NCBI GenBank assembly: GCA_905234705.1 | Contig: CAJOIB010000005.1 | Span: forward strand, 1-56,784 | DNA: 56,784 nt | Reading direction: 5' to 3' | DNA from: an uncultured Selenomonadaceae bacterium | GTDB taxonomy: Bacteria; Bacillota; Negativicutes; Selenomonadales; Selenomonadaceae | Shown: piece after piece, positions 1 through 7,152 of the stretch | Layout of the letters: every line of letters starts with the position of its first letter | Position numbering within the stretch: position 1 is the stretch's first letter | Notes under the pieces: model-generated | Databases searched by the model: none | What the model was told of the DNA's origin: nothing | The model's input: the letters and a program-made list of their open reading frames with translations, nothing else | Translations under genes and position numbers: made by a program

Positions 1-1
1 T

Positions 2-1312
2 TGGACGGGCGCGTCAACTGGTCCGGAATTGGACGGCGCATTGGCTGAAGTCAAGGGCATTAAACAGCGTTTGCCCTATCAAACCGACGCGAAACTTCGT
101 CCGGAAATTAACGACGGCACTGTGAATTATTTGGATTTGCATTTGTCAGAATCCGCGCAGTTGTCAAGAGTTGGCTATTTGGGAAAAATTGACGCGGCGA
201 TTGTTGAAGCCTGCGCGATAACCGAAGAGGGAAATATTATCCCGACGACTTCATTGGGCAACGCGGCAAGTTACGTACAAAGCGCTGATATTGTTATCGT
301 CGAGGTCAATACAACTCAACCCTTGGCGCTTGAAGGCATTCATGACGTTTATATTCCGCTCGACCCGCCAAATCGTTTGCCGATACCGCTGGTAAAAGCT
401 GATGACCGGATTGGTACGACTTACATTCCCTGTACGCCCGATAAAATTAAATTTATTGTGCCGTGCGATATTAAAGACCACACGCGCGACCTTTCACCGA
501 TTGACGAAAATTCTAAGCAGATGGCGAAATTTACGCTTGAATTTTTGCACAAGGAAATTGCGGCGGGGCGTATGCCGAAAAATTTGCTGCCGTTGCAGAG
601 CGGCGTTGGCAATGTGGCTAATGCGGTTTTGGCTGGCTTTGTCGATTCGGATATGCACGATTTAGTTGTTTATACTGAAGTTATTCAAGACGCGATGCTT
701 GATTTGATTGACGCGGGCAAATTGCGTATTGCTTCAGGAACTGCTTTTTCGCCGTCGCCTGCTGGTATGGACAGATTTTATAAAGACGTTGACAAGTACC
801 GGAAATATATTTTGCTTCGTCCGGAAGAAATTTCAAATTCGCCGGAAGTAGTTCACAGATTGGGCGTCGTGGCAATGAATACCGCGCTTGAAGTTGACAT
901 TTACGGCAATATTAATTCAACGCACGTTTGCGGTACGAAAATGATGAATGGCATTGGCGGCAGCGGCGATTTTGCGCGCAATGCTTATTTGACGATTTTT
1001 TATACGCCGAGTACTGCAAAGGGCGGCAAGATTAGTTCAGTTGTGCCGATGTGTTCTCACATTGACCATACCGAGCACGATGTTGACGTTATTATCACTG
1101 AGCAGGGAATTGCTGATTTGCGTGGGCTTGAGCCGCGTTCTCGCGCGTTGGAGATTATTAACAAATGCGCTCACCCCGATTATAAGCCAATGCTTCTGGA
1201 TTATTACGAGCGCGCTCTTACTGAAACTAAGAAAGCTAATACGCCACATTTGATTGACGAAGCTTTAAGTTTTCATTCACGTTTCCTCAAAACTGGCGAT
1301 ATGCATAAATAG
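2..1312 (+). CDS. Acetyl-CoA hydrolase / succinate CoA-transferase family protein (5' partial)
   Basis: The reading frame is open from the left edge, so the N-terminus lies outside the window and about 436 residues remain. The protein belongs to the class I acyl-CoA transferases (Cat1/AarC type), which move CoA between carboxylic acids. Visible family signatures are TGASTGPELDGAL at the cut start, VEVN (whose Glu is the likely catalytic residue by family analogy) and GVGNVANAV about 100 residues later, the oxyanion-hole glycine region. It is followed by a nitroreductase, methylmalonyl-CoA epimerase and decarboxylase genes. A role in propionyl-CoA:succinate CoA transfer is therefore likely (inference). 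An acetate-specific transferase is the alternative. The family call is firm and the substrate is not. Confidence 0.88.
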   Translation, partial: WTGASTGPELDGALAEVKGIKQRLPYQTDAKLRPEINDGTVNYLDLHLSESAQLSRVGYLGKIDAAIVEACAITEEGNIIPTTSLGNAASYVQSADIVIVEVNTTQPLALEGIHDVYIPLDPPNRLPIPLVKADDRIGTTYIPCTPDKIKFIVPCDIKDHTRDLSPIDENSKQMAKFTLEFLHKEIAAGRMPKNLLPLQSGVGNVANAVLAGFVDSDMHDLVVYTEVIQDAMLDLIDAGKLRIASGTAFSPSPAGMDRFYKDVDKYRKYILLRPEEISNSPEVVHRLGVVAMNTALEVDIYGNINSTHVCGTKMMNGIGGSGDFARNAYLTIFYTPSTAKGGKISSVVPMCSHIDHTEHDVDVIITEQGIADLRGLEPRSRALEIINKCAHPDYKPMLLDYYERALTETKKANTPHLIDEALSFHSRFLKTGDMHK

Positions 1313-1380
1313 GGGCTAGGGAATAGGGAAAAGGGTCTAGATTCTAATCACTAATCCCTTTACACTAATCCCTAATCCCT
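1312..1380. repeat. G-run/C-run array 1 (heptad-like inverted repeat)
   Basis: Directly after the CoA-transferase stop lie four G-runs (1312-1315, 1319-1321, 1326-1328, 1333-1335) separated by 3-4 nt. They are followed by several CCCT(A/T)A units of the opposite sense. The two halves can fold into an imperfect long hairpin, and the G half fits a loose G-quadruplex pattern. A second array with the same design lies at 45502-45605. Function unknown. It could act as a transcription brake or terminator between genes 1 and 2. Confidence 0.6.
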
Positions 1381-1407
1381 AAAAAACTGACTGAAAGGAA
1401 GTTTTTT
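1381..1407 (+). promoter_or_regulatory. Hairpin with Shine-Dalgarno in the loop (copy 1)
   Basis: A perfect 8-bp inverted repeat, AAAAAACT/AGTTTTTT, encloses the 11-nt loop GACTGAAAGGA. The loop carries the AAAGGA ribosome-binding sequence of the nitroreductase gene, whose ATG begins five bases after the hairpin. The same loop with a changed but still paired stem precedes mmdA (2601-2626). This suggests a conserved translation-initiation structure rather than chance. Confidence 0.5.
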
Positions 1408-1411
1408 CACA

Positions 1412-2008
1412 ATGAGTTGTTTTACAAATGCTGTGACCAACCGCCGCTCGATTTACGCGCTGGGCAAAAATATTCCGGTGCTCGAATCTGAGATTATCGC
1501 GGTTGTCGAACGTATGACTAAGGAAGTTCCTTCGCCTTTCAATATTCAAAGCCAACGTGTTGTCGTAGCAATGGACGAATACCACGAAAATGTTTGGGAT
1601 ATTACAATTTCCAAAATGAAAGAAATTTTGACTGCAGAGGCTTTTTCTAAAACTGAACAGAAACTTGAGACCTTCAAAGCCGCTTACGGTACGATTTTAT
1701 TTTTTGAAGAAATTGACATTGTACACGACATGCAAAAGAAATTTCCAACCTACGCGGATAATTTTCCTATTTGGGCGTCACAGGCTAATGGTATGCTCCA
1801 ATTTGCAATTTGGACGGAACTTGAGAATATGGGTTTGGGCGTCAATATTCAACATTACAACCCGCTTATCAATGTGGATATTATAAAGGCGTTCAATATT
1901 CCGGATAATTGGGAACTTGCTGCACAAATGGTTTTCGGTGAAAAATTGCAACCTGCGGGCGCGATTGAAAAAGTTCCCGTATCAGAGCGCGTTAAAGTTT
2001 TTAGATGA
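1412..2008 (+). CDS. Nitroreductase family protein
   Basis: A 198-residue protein of the FMN-dependent nitroreductase superfamily, of the small subgroup often annotated as fatty-acid-repression (Frm2/Hbn1-like) or oxygen-insensitive nitroreductase. The N-terminal NRRSIYALG is the usual nitroreductase opening (R-R-S) that contacts the FMN phosphate. The middle contains QANGMLQFAIWTELENMGLGVNIQHYNP, given here as QANGMLQFA, ENMGLG and QHYNP, the conserved ligand and dimer region. The ATG at 1412 follows an SD held in a hairpin loop. It lies between the CoA transferase and methylmalonyl-CoA epimerase genes on the same strand. Its physiological substrate cannot be deduced, and a housekeeping flavin reductase role is equally possible. 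Confidence 0.85.
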   Translation: MSCFTNAVTNRRSIYALGKNIPVLESEIIAVVERMTKEVPSPFNIQSQRVVVAMDEYHENVWDITISKMKEILTAEAFSKTEQKLETFKAAYGTILFFEEIDIVHDMQKKFPTYADNFPIWASQANGMLQFAIWTELENMGLGVNIQHYNPLINVDIIKAFNIPDNWELAAQMVFGEKLQPAGAIEKVPVSERVKVFR

Positions 2009-2023
2009 TTAATAATTATTACA

Positions 2024-2120
2024 GCATTTCTTTCTTTTCGGAAAGAAAGAAACGCTTAGCAAAGAAAGAAAACTGCCCGCTGTAGTCACATCACGTGACT
2101 AGCGCGGGCGTGGCGCGCGT
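2024..2120 (+). repeat. Dispersed multi-hairpin element, copy A
   Basis: The copy begins GCATTTCTTTC and forms a first hairpin from TTTCTTTC against GAAAGAAA. The conserved linker AAGAAACGCTTAGCAAAG follows. The second hairpin has an outer stem GCCCGC/GCGGGC and an inner stem TAGTCAC/GTGACTA around loop ATCAC. It aligns with copies at 13833, 15739, 30756 and 54923 (the last on the minus strand). The third hairpin seen in the other copies is degenerate here. It fills most of the gap between the nitroreductase and epimerase genes. Confidence 0.7.
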
Positions 2121-2159
2121 TCTTTAGTGCTTAATTTTTACGTAAGGAGTGTTTGACGA

Positions 2160-2579
2160 ATGTTTAAAGTTTTGGGTGTAGATCACATTGGTATTGCGTC
2201 AACTGATTTGGCTGACGGTGAATTTTGGAAAACTCTCGGTTTGCAATGCACCGGCGAAGAAACCGTTGCCGAACAAAAAGTTACCACCGCGTTTTATCCG
2301 ACCACCGAAGATAAACAGCACGGCGAAATTGAACTTCTCGTAGCGAGCGAAGCGGGCAGTCCGATTGAAAAATTCATTGAGAAAAACGGCGGACGCGGCG
2401 GCATTCAGCATATCGCATTGCGCGTTGACAATCTCGAAGCGGCTCTTGCCGACCTCAAGGAAAAAGGCGTTAAACTTATCGACGAAAAACCGCGTAAAGG
2501 TGCGGGCGGCGCGCAAATCGCGTTCATTCACCCGAAAGCTACTCACGGCGTACTTTTGGAACTCTGCCAGCGTGATTGA
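2160..2579 (+). CDS. mce: Methylmalonyl-CoA epimerase
   Basis: A 139-residue vicinal-oxygen-chelate (VOC) fold protein that interconverts (R)- and (S)-methylmalonyl-CoA. VDHIGIAS near residue 10 and QHIALRVDN near residue 85 supply the paired metal-ligand histidines, and LLELCQ at the C-terminus supplies the glutamate. The length is typical of the family. The ATG at 2160 has an AAGGAG SD ten bases upstream. It sits immediately before the methylmalonyl-CoA decarboxylase genes and downstream of a CoA transferase, so it supplies the correct epimer for the decarboxylation step of the succinate-propionate route. Confidence 0.95.
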   Translation: MFKVLGVDHIGIASTDLADGEFWKTLGLQCTGEETVAEQKVTTAFYPTTEDKQHGEIELLVASEAGSPIEKFIEKNGGRGGIQHIALRVDNLEAALADLKEKGVKLIDEKPRKGAGGAQIAFIHPKATHGVLLELCQRD

Positions 2580-2600
2580 TCAGGATGGGTAATAACCCCT

Positions 2601-2626
2601 AAAAAGCGACTGAAAGGAGCTTTTTT
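2601..2626 (+). promoter_or_regulatory. Hairpin with Shine-Dalgarno in the loop (copy 2)
   Basis: AAAAAGC and GCTTTTT enclose the loop GACTGAAAGGA, identical to the loop at 1389-1399. The two stem pairs next to the loop have changed from CT/AG to GC/GC, so pairing is kept. The mmdA ATG at 2628 follows at once. A small GGGT-AATA-ACCC hairpin lies just upstream (2587-2598). Confidence 0.5.
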
Positions 2627-2627
2627 A

Positions 2628-4111
2628 ATGGCGACTGTTCAAGAAAAAATTGACTTAATGCACGCGAAGAAACAGGTAATTCGGCAAGGCGGCGGGCAAA
2701 AACGCATTGACGCCCAGCACAGCAAGGGCAAACTTACTGCCCGCGAAAGAATTGAAATGTTCTTCGACGAAGGCACTTTTATTGAGCTTGACATGTTCGT
2801 TAAGCATCGTTGCACAAATTTTGGGCAGGAAAAGAAAGATTTACCAGGTGAAGGTGTTGTTACCGGCTACGGCACGGTTGACGGGCGGCTTGTTTATGCA
2901 TTCGCGCAGGACTTCACGGTTGAAGGCGGCAGCTTAGGCGAAAAGCACGCTCATAAAATCTGGAAAGTTATGGATTTGGCTATGAAAATGGGCGCGCCTT
3001 TAATCGGCATTAATGATTCTGGCGGCGCGCGTATTCAAGAGGCTGTTGACGCTTTGCCGCAATACGGCGGCTTCGGGCGTCATTCCGCAAATTTCCGTCA
3101 TAATGGGACCTTGCGCGGGCGGCGCGGTTTATTCTCCTGCCATTACCGATTTTATTTACATGGTTAAAAATACCAGCCAAATGTTTATCACTGGTCCGGC
3201 GGTTATCAAATCTGTCACTGCGGAAGAAGTTACTGCTGAGGAACTCGGCGGCGCTATGACGCACAATAGCCGTTCGGGCGTGGCACATTTCGCGGCGGAA
3301 GATGAGCAGGATTGTATTAATCAGATTAGATATTTGTTAAGTTTCTTGCCGAGCAATAATTTGGAAGAAGCGCCGATTGTTGATACGGGCGATGACCCAG
3401 ACCGGCAGGAAGATTTTCTCAACACGATAATTCCCGATAATCCAAATGCGCCGTACGATATGAAAGAAGTTATCAAGGGCATTGTTGACAACGGCGAATT
3501 TTATGAAGTCCACAAATATTTTGCCACGAATATAATTACGTGTTTTGCGCGCTTTGACGGGCGGACGGTTGGTATCATTGCGAATCAGCCTGCGGTTATG
3601 GCGGGCTGTCTTGACGTTGACGCTTCAGATAAATCTGCGCGATTCATTCGTTTCTGCGACGCGTTTAATATTCCGCTGGTTAATCTGGTTGATGTTCCTG
3701 GATTTTTGCCTGGCGTTGACCAAGAACGCGAAAATGCTTTATGCATACAGTGAAGCGACAGTTCCGAAAGTTACTGTTATTACTCGCAAGGCTTATGGCG
3801 GTTCGTACATTGCGATGTGCTGCCGTGAATTGGGCGCGGATCAAGTTATGGCGTGGCCGAGCGCTGAAATTGCGGTTATGGGACCTGCGGGCGCGGCGAA
3901 TATTATTTTCCGCAAAGACCCCGATAAAGACCAGAAAACTGCTGAATACGTCGAAGAATTTGCAACGCCGTACAAGGCGGCTGAACGCGGTTATGCTGAT
4001 ATGATTATTGAGCCGAAGGAAACGCGTCCGCTGATTATCACGGCGCTCAATGCTCTTGCCAGCAAGCGCGAATCTGCGCCGACGAAAAAGCACGGCAACA
4101 TCCCGCTTTAA
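2628..4111 (+). pseudogene. mmdA: Methylmalonyl-CoA decarboxylase alpha subunit (carboxyltransferase), two frame-breaking gaps
   Basis: The gene encodes the carboxyltransferase of the biotin-dependent methylmalonyl-CoA decarboxylase / propionyl-CoA carboxylase beta family. Three reading frames are needed: 2628 to about 3070, about 3058 to 3726, and about 3728 to 4111. Together they cover the whole protein from [10 protein letters not shown] and [11 protein letters not shown] to TRKAYGGSYIAM and AEIAVMGP. At 3057-3072 the same bases encode the end of segment one (PQYGG) and the start of segment two (RNTAAS), and about eight family-conserved residues are missing. At 3726-3728 the family motif (Y/F)GGIIRHG between DQE and AKMLYAY is absent. 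Each gap fits a loss of about 23 nt. As written it cannot make a normal protein. True mutation and assembly collapse are both possible. Confidence 0.88.
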
Positions 4112-4127
4112 AAAGGAGATGGCAGCG

Positions 4128-4262
4128 ATGGCTGATAAAGTTAAACCGGAAATTGTCGCGGCTATAATTGCGGCAATCCAGCAAATTTCAAAGGACGGCA
4201 GAGTCGTCGCCGTCAAAGTCAAACGCAACGAAATTTGGACGCTCGCTAATCGCGTCAAATAA
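4128..4262 (+). CDS. Small protein of the methylmalonyl-CoA decarboxylase operon (MmdD/MmdE or OadG-like candidate)
   Basis: A 44-residue protein, MADKVKPEIVAAI at its start and EIWTLANRVK at its end, placed between mmdA and the biotin carrier gene. An in-frame ATG at 4119 is only one base from the AAGGAG SD, so the ATG at 4128 is preferred. In Negativicutes, small gamma/epsilon-type subunits of decarboxylase sodium pumps occupy this slot. The alternation of hydrophobic Ala/Ile and basic residues with a terminal W-x-L-A-x-R resembles the C-terminal tail of such subunits. That assignment rests on position and weak similarity. There is no membrane helix, unlike full OadG/MmdD. Confidence 0.6.
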   Translation: MADKVKPEIVAAIIAAIQQISKDGRVVAVKVKRNEIWTLANRVK

Positions 4263-4277
4263 TCGGAGGTAATGTTA

Positions 4278-4676
4278 ATGGCAACGAAAAAATTTAATGT
4301 CACGGTGAACGGCACGACATACGAAGTTGAAGTTGAAGAAGTTAAATCTTCCAGCGGCAGTGCGCCTGTTGCGAAACCTGCCCCTGCTCCAGCGCCGAAA
4401 CCTGCGGCAGCTCCCGCTCCGGCGGCTGCTCCTGCTCCTGCGAAAGTTTCTGCGGGCGCGGGCGAACATTCAATCGATTCTCCTATGCCTGGCAAAGTCG
4501 TTAAACTTGTTGCCAGCGAAGGCGCGCAAGTTAAAGCCGGCGAAGTTTTGTTGATTCTCGAAGCTATGAAAATGCAGAATGAAATTACCGCAGACGCTGA
4601 CGGCGTTGTTAAAAAATTCAACGTTGCGGCGGGGCAAAGCGTTAAGGCTCACGAATCGCTTGTAATTCTCGGATAA
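4278..4676 (+). CDS. mmdC: Biotin carboxyl carrier subunit of methylmalonyl-CoA decarboxylase
   Basis: About 132 residues. A short N-terminal segment ([19 protein letters not shown]) leads into an Ala-Pro-rich flexible linker (about residues 30-62). A biotinyl domain follows, with the biotin-accepting lysine in EAMKM near residue 98 and the DSPMPGKV start of the barrel. The ATG at 4278 lies 8 nt from GGAGG; the ATG at 4272 is too close to it. The protein shuttles CO2 between carboxyltransferase and partner. No membrane beta subunit (mmdB) follows, so the sodium-pump subunit must be elsewhere or the enzyme works as a soluble carboxylase. BirA is encoded at 13967. Confidence 0.93.
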   Translation: MATKKFNVTVNGTTYEVEVEEVKSSSGSAPVAKPAPAPAPKPAAAPAPAAAPAPAKVSAGAGEHSIDSPMPGKVVKLVASEGAQVKAGEVLLILEAMKMQNEITADADGVVKKFNVAAGQSVKAHESLVILG

Positions 4677-4698
4677 TATAAATTTTCAAATTCCAGTG

Positions 4699-4730
4699 GA
4701 GTCGCCGGTGAAATTATCGGCGGCTCTTTT
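4699..4730 (+). terminator. Rho-independent terminator after the mmd genes
   Basis: GAGTCGCCG (4699-4707) pairs with CGGCGGCTC (4718-4726), with one G-U pair, and is followed by TTTT. It lies 22 bases after the biotin carrier stop. Confidence 0.75.
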
Positions 4731-4839
4731 AATTTCCCAAAAAATTCGGCGCGCGGCAGGAAATGTATTAATCCTTGTTGAAATAACCAGCAAAGTTGAG
4801 GTGTTTGTTTACTAATTAAGAATGTTTTGGTGATGGAAT

Positions 4840-5310
4840 ATGGGATTGGTAAAATTGGAAATGGGCGGCAACAAAAAATTAGTCTGTCCAACGTGCAAAA
4901 ACGAATTACGCAAAGCGGAAGGCGGTCCAGTCAGAATTGTTGACGGCAAAATTGATATGGACGCCACTTTGCCGCGCCAAATTTGCGATCATTGCGGCGT
5001 TTTCTATCGTGAACTTTTAAAATCCGGCTATTACAACGTTTTCGATTTGCCGCCGGAAGAAAGGCAGACTCAAGAGCGCGTCATTTCCACAGGCGATATT
5101 CCGCCAACTATTTTAAAACGAGAAGCGGATGGTAAATGCCCTTGCCCGCGTTGCGGCGACAGAATGGATTTTGTTGAAGCCGGTCCTGTGCAAATCGTTA
5201 ACGGCAAACCGGATTTTTCAAATACAATGGATCATTTCGTTTGCCCGTACTGCAAATCCGTCTTCAGAAAAATCGTCGGCACTGATTATTTCCAGTGGTC
5301 TGAAAAATAG
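4840..5310 (+). CDS. Double zinc-ribbon protein of unknown function
   Basis: A 156-residue soluble protein made of two similar halves. Each half carries two Cys-x2-Cys pairs (CPTC...CDHC and CPRC...CPYC) and a shared phrase, GPVRIVDGKIDM in the first and GPVQIVNGKPDF in the second. This implies an internal duplication with one structural zinc per half. The ATG at 4840 follows a GGTGATGGA sequence; an in-frame ATG at 4861 is an alternative. It stands between the mmd terminator and the divIC promoter, so it is probably transcribed alone. I do not recognise a named family and no function is assigned. Confidence 0.75.
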   Translation: MGLVKLEMGGNKKLVCPTCKNELRKAEGGPVRIVDGKIDMDATLPRQICDHCGVFYRELLKSGYYNVFDLPPEERQTQERVISTGDIPPTILKREADGKCPCPRCGDRMDFVEAGPVQIVNGKPDFSNTMDHFVCPYCKSVFRKIVGTDYFQWSEK

Positions 5311-5325
5311 CTGTAAAATATGCCC

Positions 5326-5354
5326 TTGCGAAATTTCGCTTAAGCTGGTATGAT
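5326..5354 (+). promoter_or_regulatory. Sigma-A-type promoter for the divIC operon
   Basis: TTGCGA, 17 nt, TATGAT. It lies 27 bases upstream of the divIC start and just after the zinc-ribbon gene. Confidence 0.6.
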
Positions 5355-5380
5355 TAAAAAAATTGCTGGAGGGGCGATTT

Positions 5381-5656
5381 ATGGAAAAGCGGAGAGGTTT
5401 CAGCTGGTTTACAGTTTTAATGCTGGTGGTATTCGCGTATTTCGGCACGGTATTAATTTCGCAACAGTTGCATTTATCGCAGGTTAGCGAAAGTCAGCGA
5501 ATCGCCGATAAAAAATTGGCGGCGGCGCAAGAGCAAAATGAAAAATTGCGCAAAGAATACGAGGAACTTCAAAATCTGGATAACATTGAAAAAATTGCGC
5601 GCGAAGATCTTGGGCTCGCCAAAGACGGGGAGCTCCCATATCAAGTGGCGCATTAA
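5381..5656 (+). CDS. divIC: Septum formation initiator family protein (DivIC/FtsB-like)
   Basis: A 91-residue bitopic membrane protein. It has a short basic cytoplasmic N-terminus (MEKRRGF), one transmembrane helix (about residues 8-28), a coiled coil rich in Ala, Glu, Gln and Lys (about 35-65) and the ending N-x-E-K-I-A-R-E-D-L-G-L typical of DivIC/FtsB. Such proteins act in the FtsL/FtsQ complex at the division septum. The ATG at 5381 has a GGAGGGG SD six bases upstream. It opens the conserved Firmicutes order divIC, S1 protein, tilS, hpt, ftsH. Confidence 0.85.
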   Translation: MEKRRGFSWFTVLMLVVFAYFGTVLISQQLHLSQVSESQRIADKKLAAAQEQNEKLRKEYEELQNLDNIEKIAREDLGLAKDGELPYQVAH

Positions 5657-5689
5657 TTTATTAAAAAAATTTTCGGGGAGGACGGTATT

Positions 5690-6130
5690 TTGGCAATAGA
5701 ATTGGGCAGCGTAGTTGAAGGCAAAGTTACGCGCATTATGAATTTTGGTGCTTTCGTTGAGTTGGAGGAGGGCAAGGTCGGGCTCATTCACATTTCCGAA
5801 GTTGCCGACGAATATGTTAACTCCGTGAGCGATTTTCTCAAGGAAGGCGATACGGTTAAAGCAAAAGTTATCAGCATTGACCAAAACGGCAAAATTGCGC
5901 TGTCAATAAAAAAAATGAAGCCGCAAAGTCAAGACTCGGACAGGGGATTTCGTAATCCGAAGGGCAAACCTGCGGGGCGCGGTGAACACAGACCGAACAA
6001 CAGGCAAATGTCAGCCTCATTTGAAGACAAATTATCTAAATTCCTGAAAGACAGCGACGAAAGACTGACAGATTTAAAACGCAAAACGGACTCAAAGCGC
6101 GGCGGTCGCGGCTCGAGACGTTCGGACTAG
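5690..6130 (+). CDS. S1 domain RNA-binding protein (YabR-like)
   Basis: A 146-residue protein with one S1 OB-fold domain (about residues 1-72): GSVVEGKVTRIMNFGAFVEL followed by GLIHISEVA and GDTVKAKVISID. The tail is basic, rich in Arg, Gly and Asp, and probably disordered. The start is a TTG behind GGGGAGGACGG. It corresponds to the small S1 protein that sits between divIC and tilS in many Firmicutes and probably binds RNA or ribosomes (inference from family). Its stop lies 35 bases before tilS, and the gap forms a hairpin that includes the tilS SD. Confidence 0.85.
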   Translation: MAIELGSVVEGKVTRIMNFGAFVELEEGKVGLIHISEVADEYVNSVSDFLKEGDTVKAKVISIDQNGKIALSIKKMKPQSQDSDRGFRNPKGKPAGRGEHRPNNRQMSASFEDKLSKFLKDSDERLTDLKRKTDSKRGGRGSRRSD

Positions 6131-6133
6131 CCG

Positions 6134-6159
6134 CCCCTTGCACTTTCTTTAGCAGGGGG
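6134..6159 (+). promoter_or_regulatory. Hairpin enclosing the tilS Shine-Dalgarno
   Basis: CCCCTTGC (6134-6141) pairs with GCAGGGGG (6152-6159), with one G-U pair, around a 10-nt loop. The 3' strand contains the AGGGGG SD of tilS, and a T5 run follows the stem. It could limit tilS translation, weaken read-through, or both. Confidence 0.4.
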
Positions 6160-6165
6160 TGCTTT

Positions 6166-7128
6166 TTGTTGATAGGAAAATTCATTGATACCTGCCAGAC
6201 TGAAAAAATTTTTCCTGTGAAGAAAATCGTCGTGGCGGTATCTGGCGGCGCTGATTCACTTGCACTGGCGGATTTGATTAATCGCGCGCGACAACGTTTC
6301 AAGCTGAATTTTTGCATTGCGCATTTTGAACACGGTTTACGCGGGCAAGATTCGATTGACGACGCAAATTTTGTTGAAAGTTTTGCTAATGATTTGGGCG
6401 TTGAATTTTTCTGTAAGCACGGCGACGTTGCGAATTTCGCGGCTGAAAATAAAATTTCTGTCGAGACGGCGGCGCGTAAATTGCGCTATGAATTTTTATC
6501 CGAAATTCGGCAGCAATTAAATTTCGACGCGATAGCCTTAGCACATCACGCTAACGATCAAGCTGAAACAATTTTAATGCGGTTAATGCGCGGCTCAAGC
6601 CTAGACGGACTTTCGGCAATGAAATTCTGCGCGAGTTCGCCATACGGTTTGCTGATTCGCCCGCTGCTGCGTTTTAAAAAATCTGAACTTGAAAATTACT
6701 GCCGCGAAAGGAAATTAATTCCGCGCGTTGACGCCACGAATTTTGATGCCATTGCTACGCGCAATAAGATTCGGCTTGAACTTTTGCCGATGCTGGAGAA
6801 TTTTAATCCGGCGATTGTCGAAACGCTTTGCCGATTTGGCGAAACTGCCGCTGCTGAATCCGATTTCATTAACGCGGAAGTTGAAAAAATTTATCCTGCC
6901 GTTGTGAAAAATAAATCAGTCCTGCGCGACGAATTTTTAAAATTGCATGTGGCACTTCAGCGCGGCGTTATCAAAAAATTTATTGCTGAAACTTGCGGCG
7001 GCGTCAAGGATTTGGGCTTTGTGCATTTCGAGGCGCTCAGAAAAGTTTTGGCGAATAATTTATCCGGCGTCGAACTTCCCAAAAACATTCGCGCAGATTT
7101 GAGGCGCGGCAGGTTATCAATCACGTAA
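6166..7128 (+). CDS. tilS: tRNA(Ile)-lysidine synthase
   Basis: A 320-residue protein that modifies C34 of the CAU-anticodon tRNA-Ile to lysidine using ATP and lysine. The N-type ATP pyrophosphatase P-loop SGGADS lies near residue 26, followed by HFEHGLRG and AHHANDQAETILMRLMRG, all diagnostic. TTG codons at 6166 and 6169 are both possible starts. The protein ends soon after the middle helical region and lacks most of the C-terminal TilS_C tRNA-binding domain of the ~430-residue enzymes, so it is a short-form TilS. The gene order with hpt and ftsH supports the call. Confidence 0.93.
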   Translation: MLIGKFIDTCQTEKIFPVKKIVVAVSGGADSLALADLINRARQRFKLNFCIAHFEHGLRGQDSIDDANFVESFANDLGVEFFCKHGDVANFAAENKISVETAARKLRYEFLSEIRQQLNFDAIALAHHANDQAETILMRLMRGSSLDGLSAMKFCASSPYGLLIRPLLRFKKSELENYCRERKLIPRVDATNFDAIATRNKIRLELLPMLENFNPAIVETLCRFGETAAAESDFINAEVEKIYPAVVKNKSVLRDEFLKLHVALQRGVIKKFIAETCGGVKDLGFVHFEALRKVLANNLSGVELPKNIRADLRRGRLSIT

Positions 7129-7152
7129 ATTATTTAGAGAGGGATGGTTAAA

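Noticed and set aside
3680-4621. Long minus-strand open frame (313 codons) opposite mmdA and the biotin carrier
   Set aside because: Its Ala/Gly/Thr-rich sequence is the complement of the Ala-Pro linker and of codon bias on the plus strand; it has no SD and covers well-supported genes.
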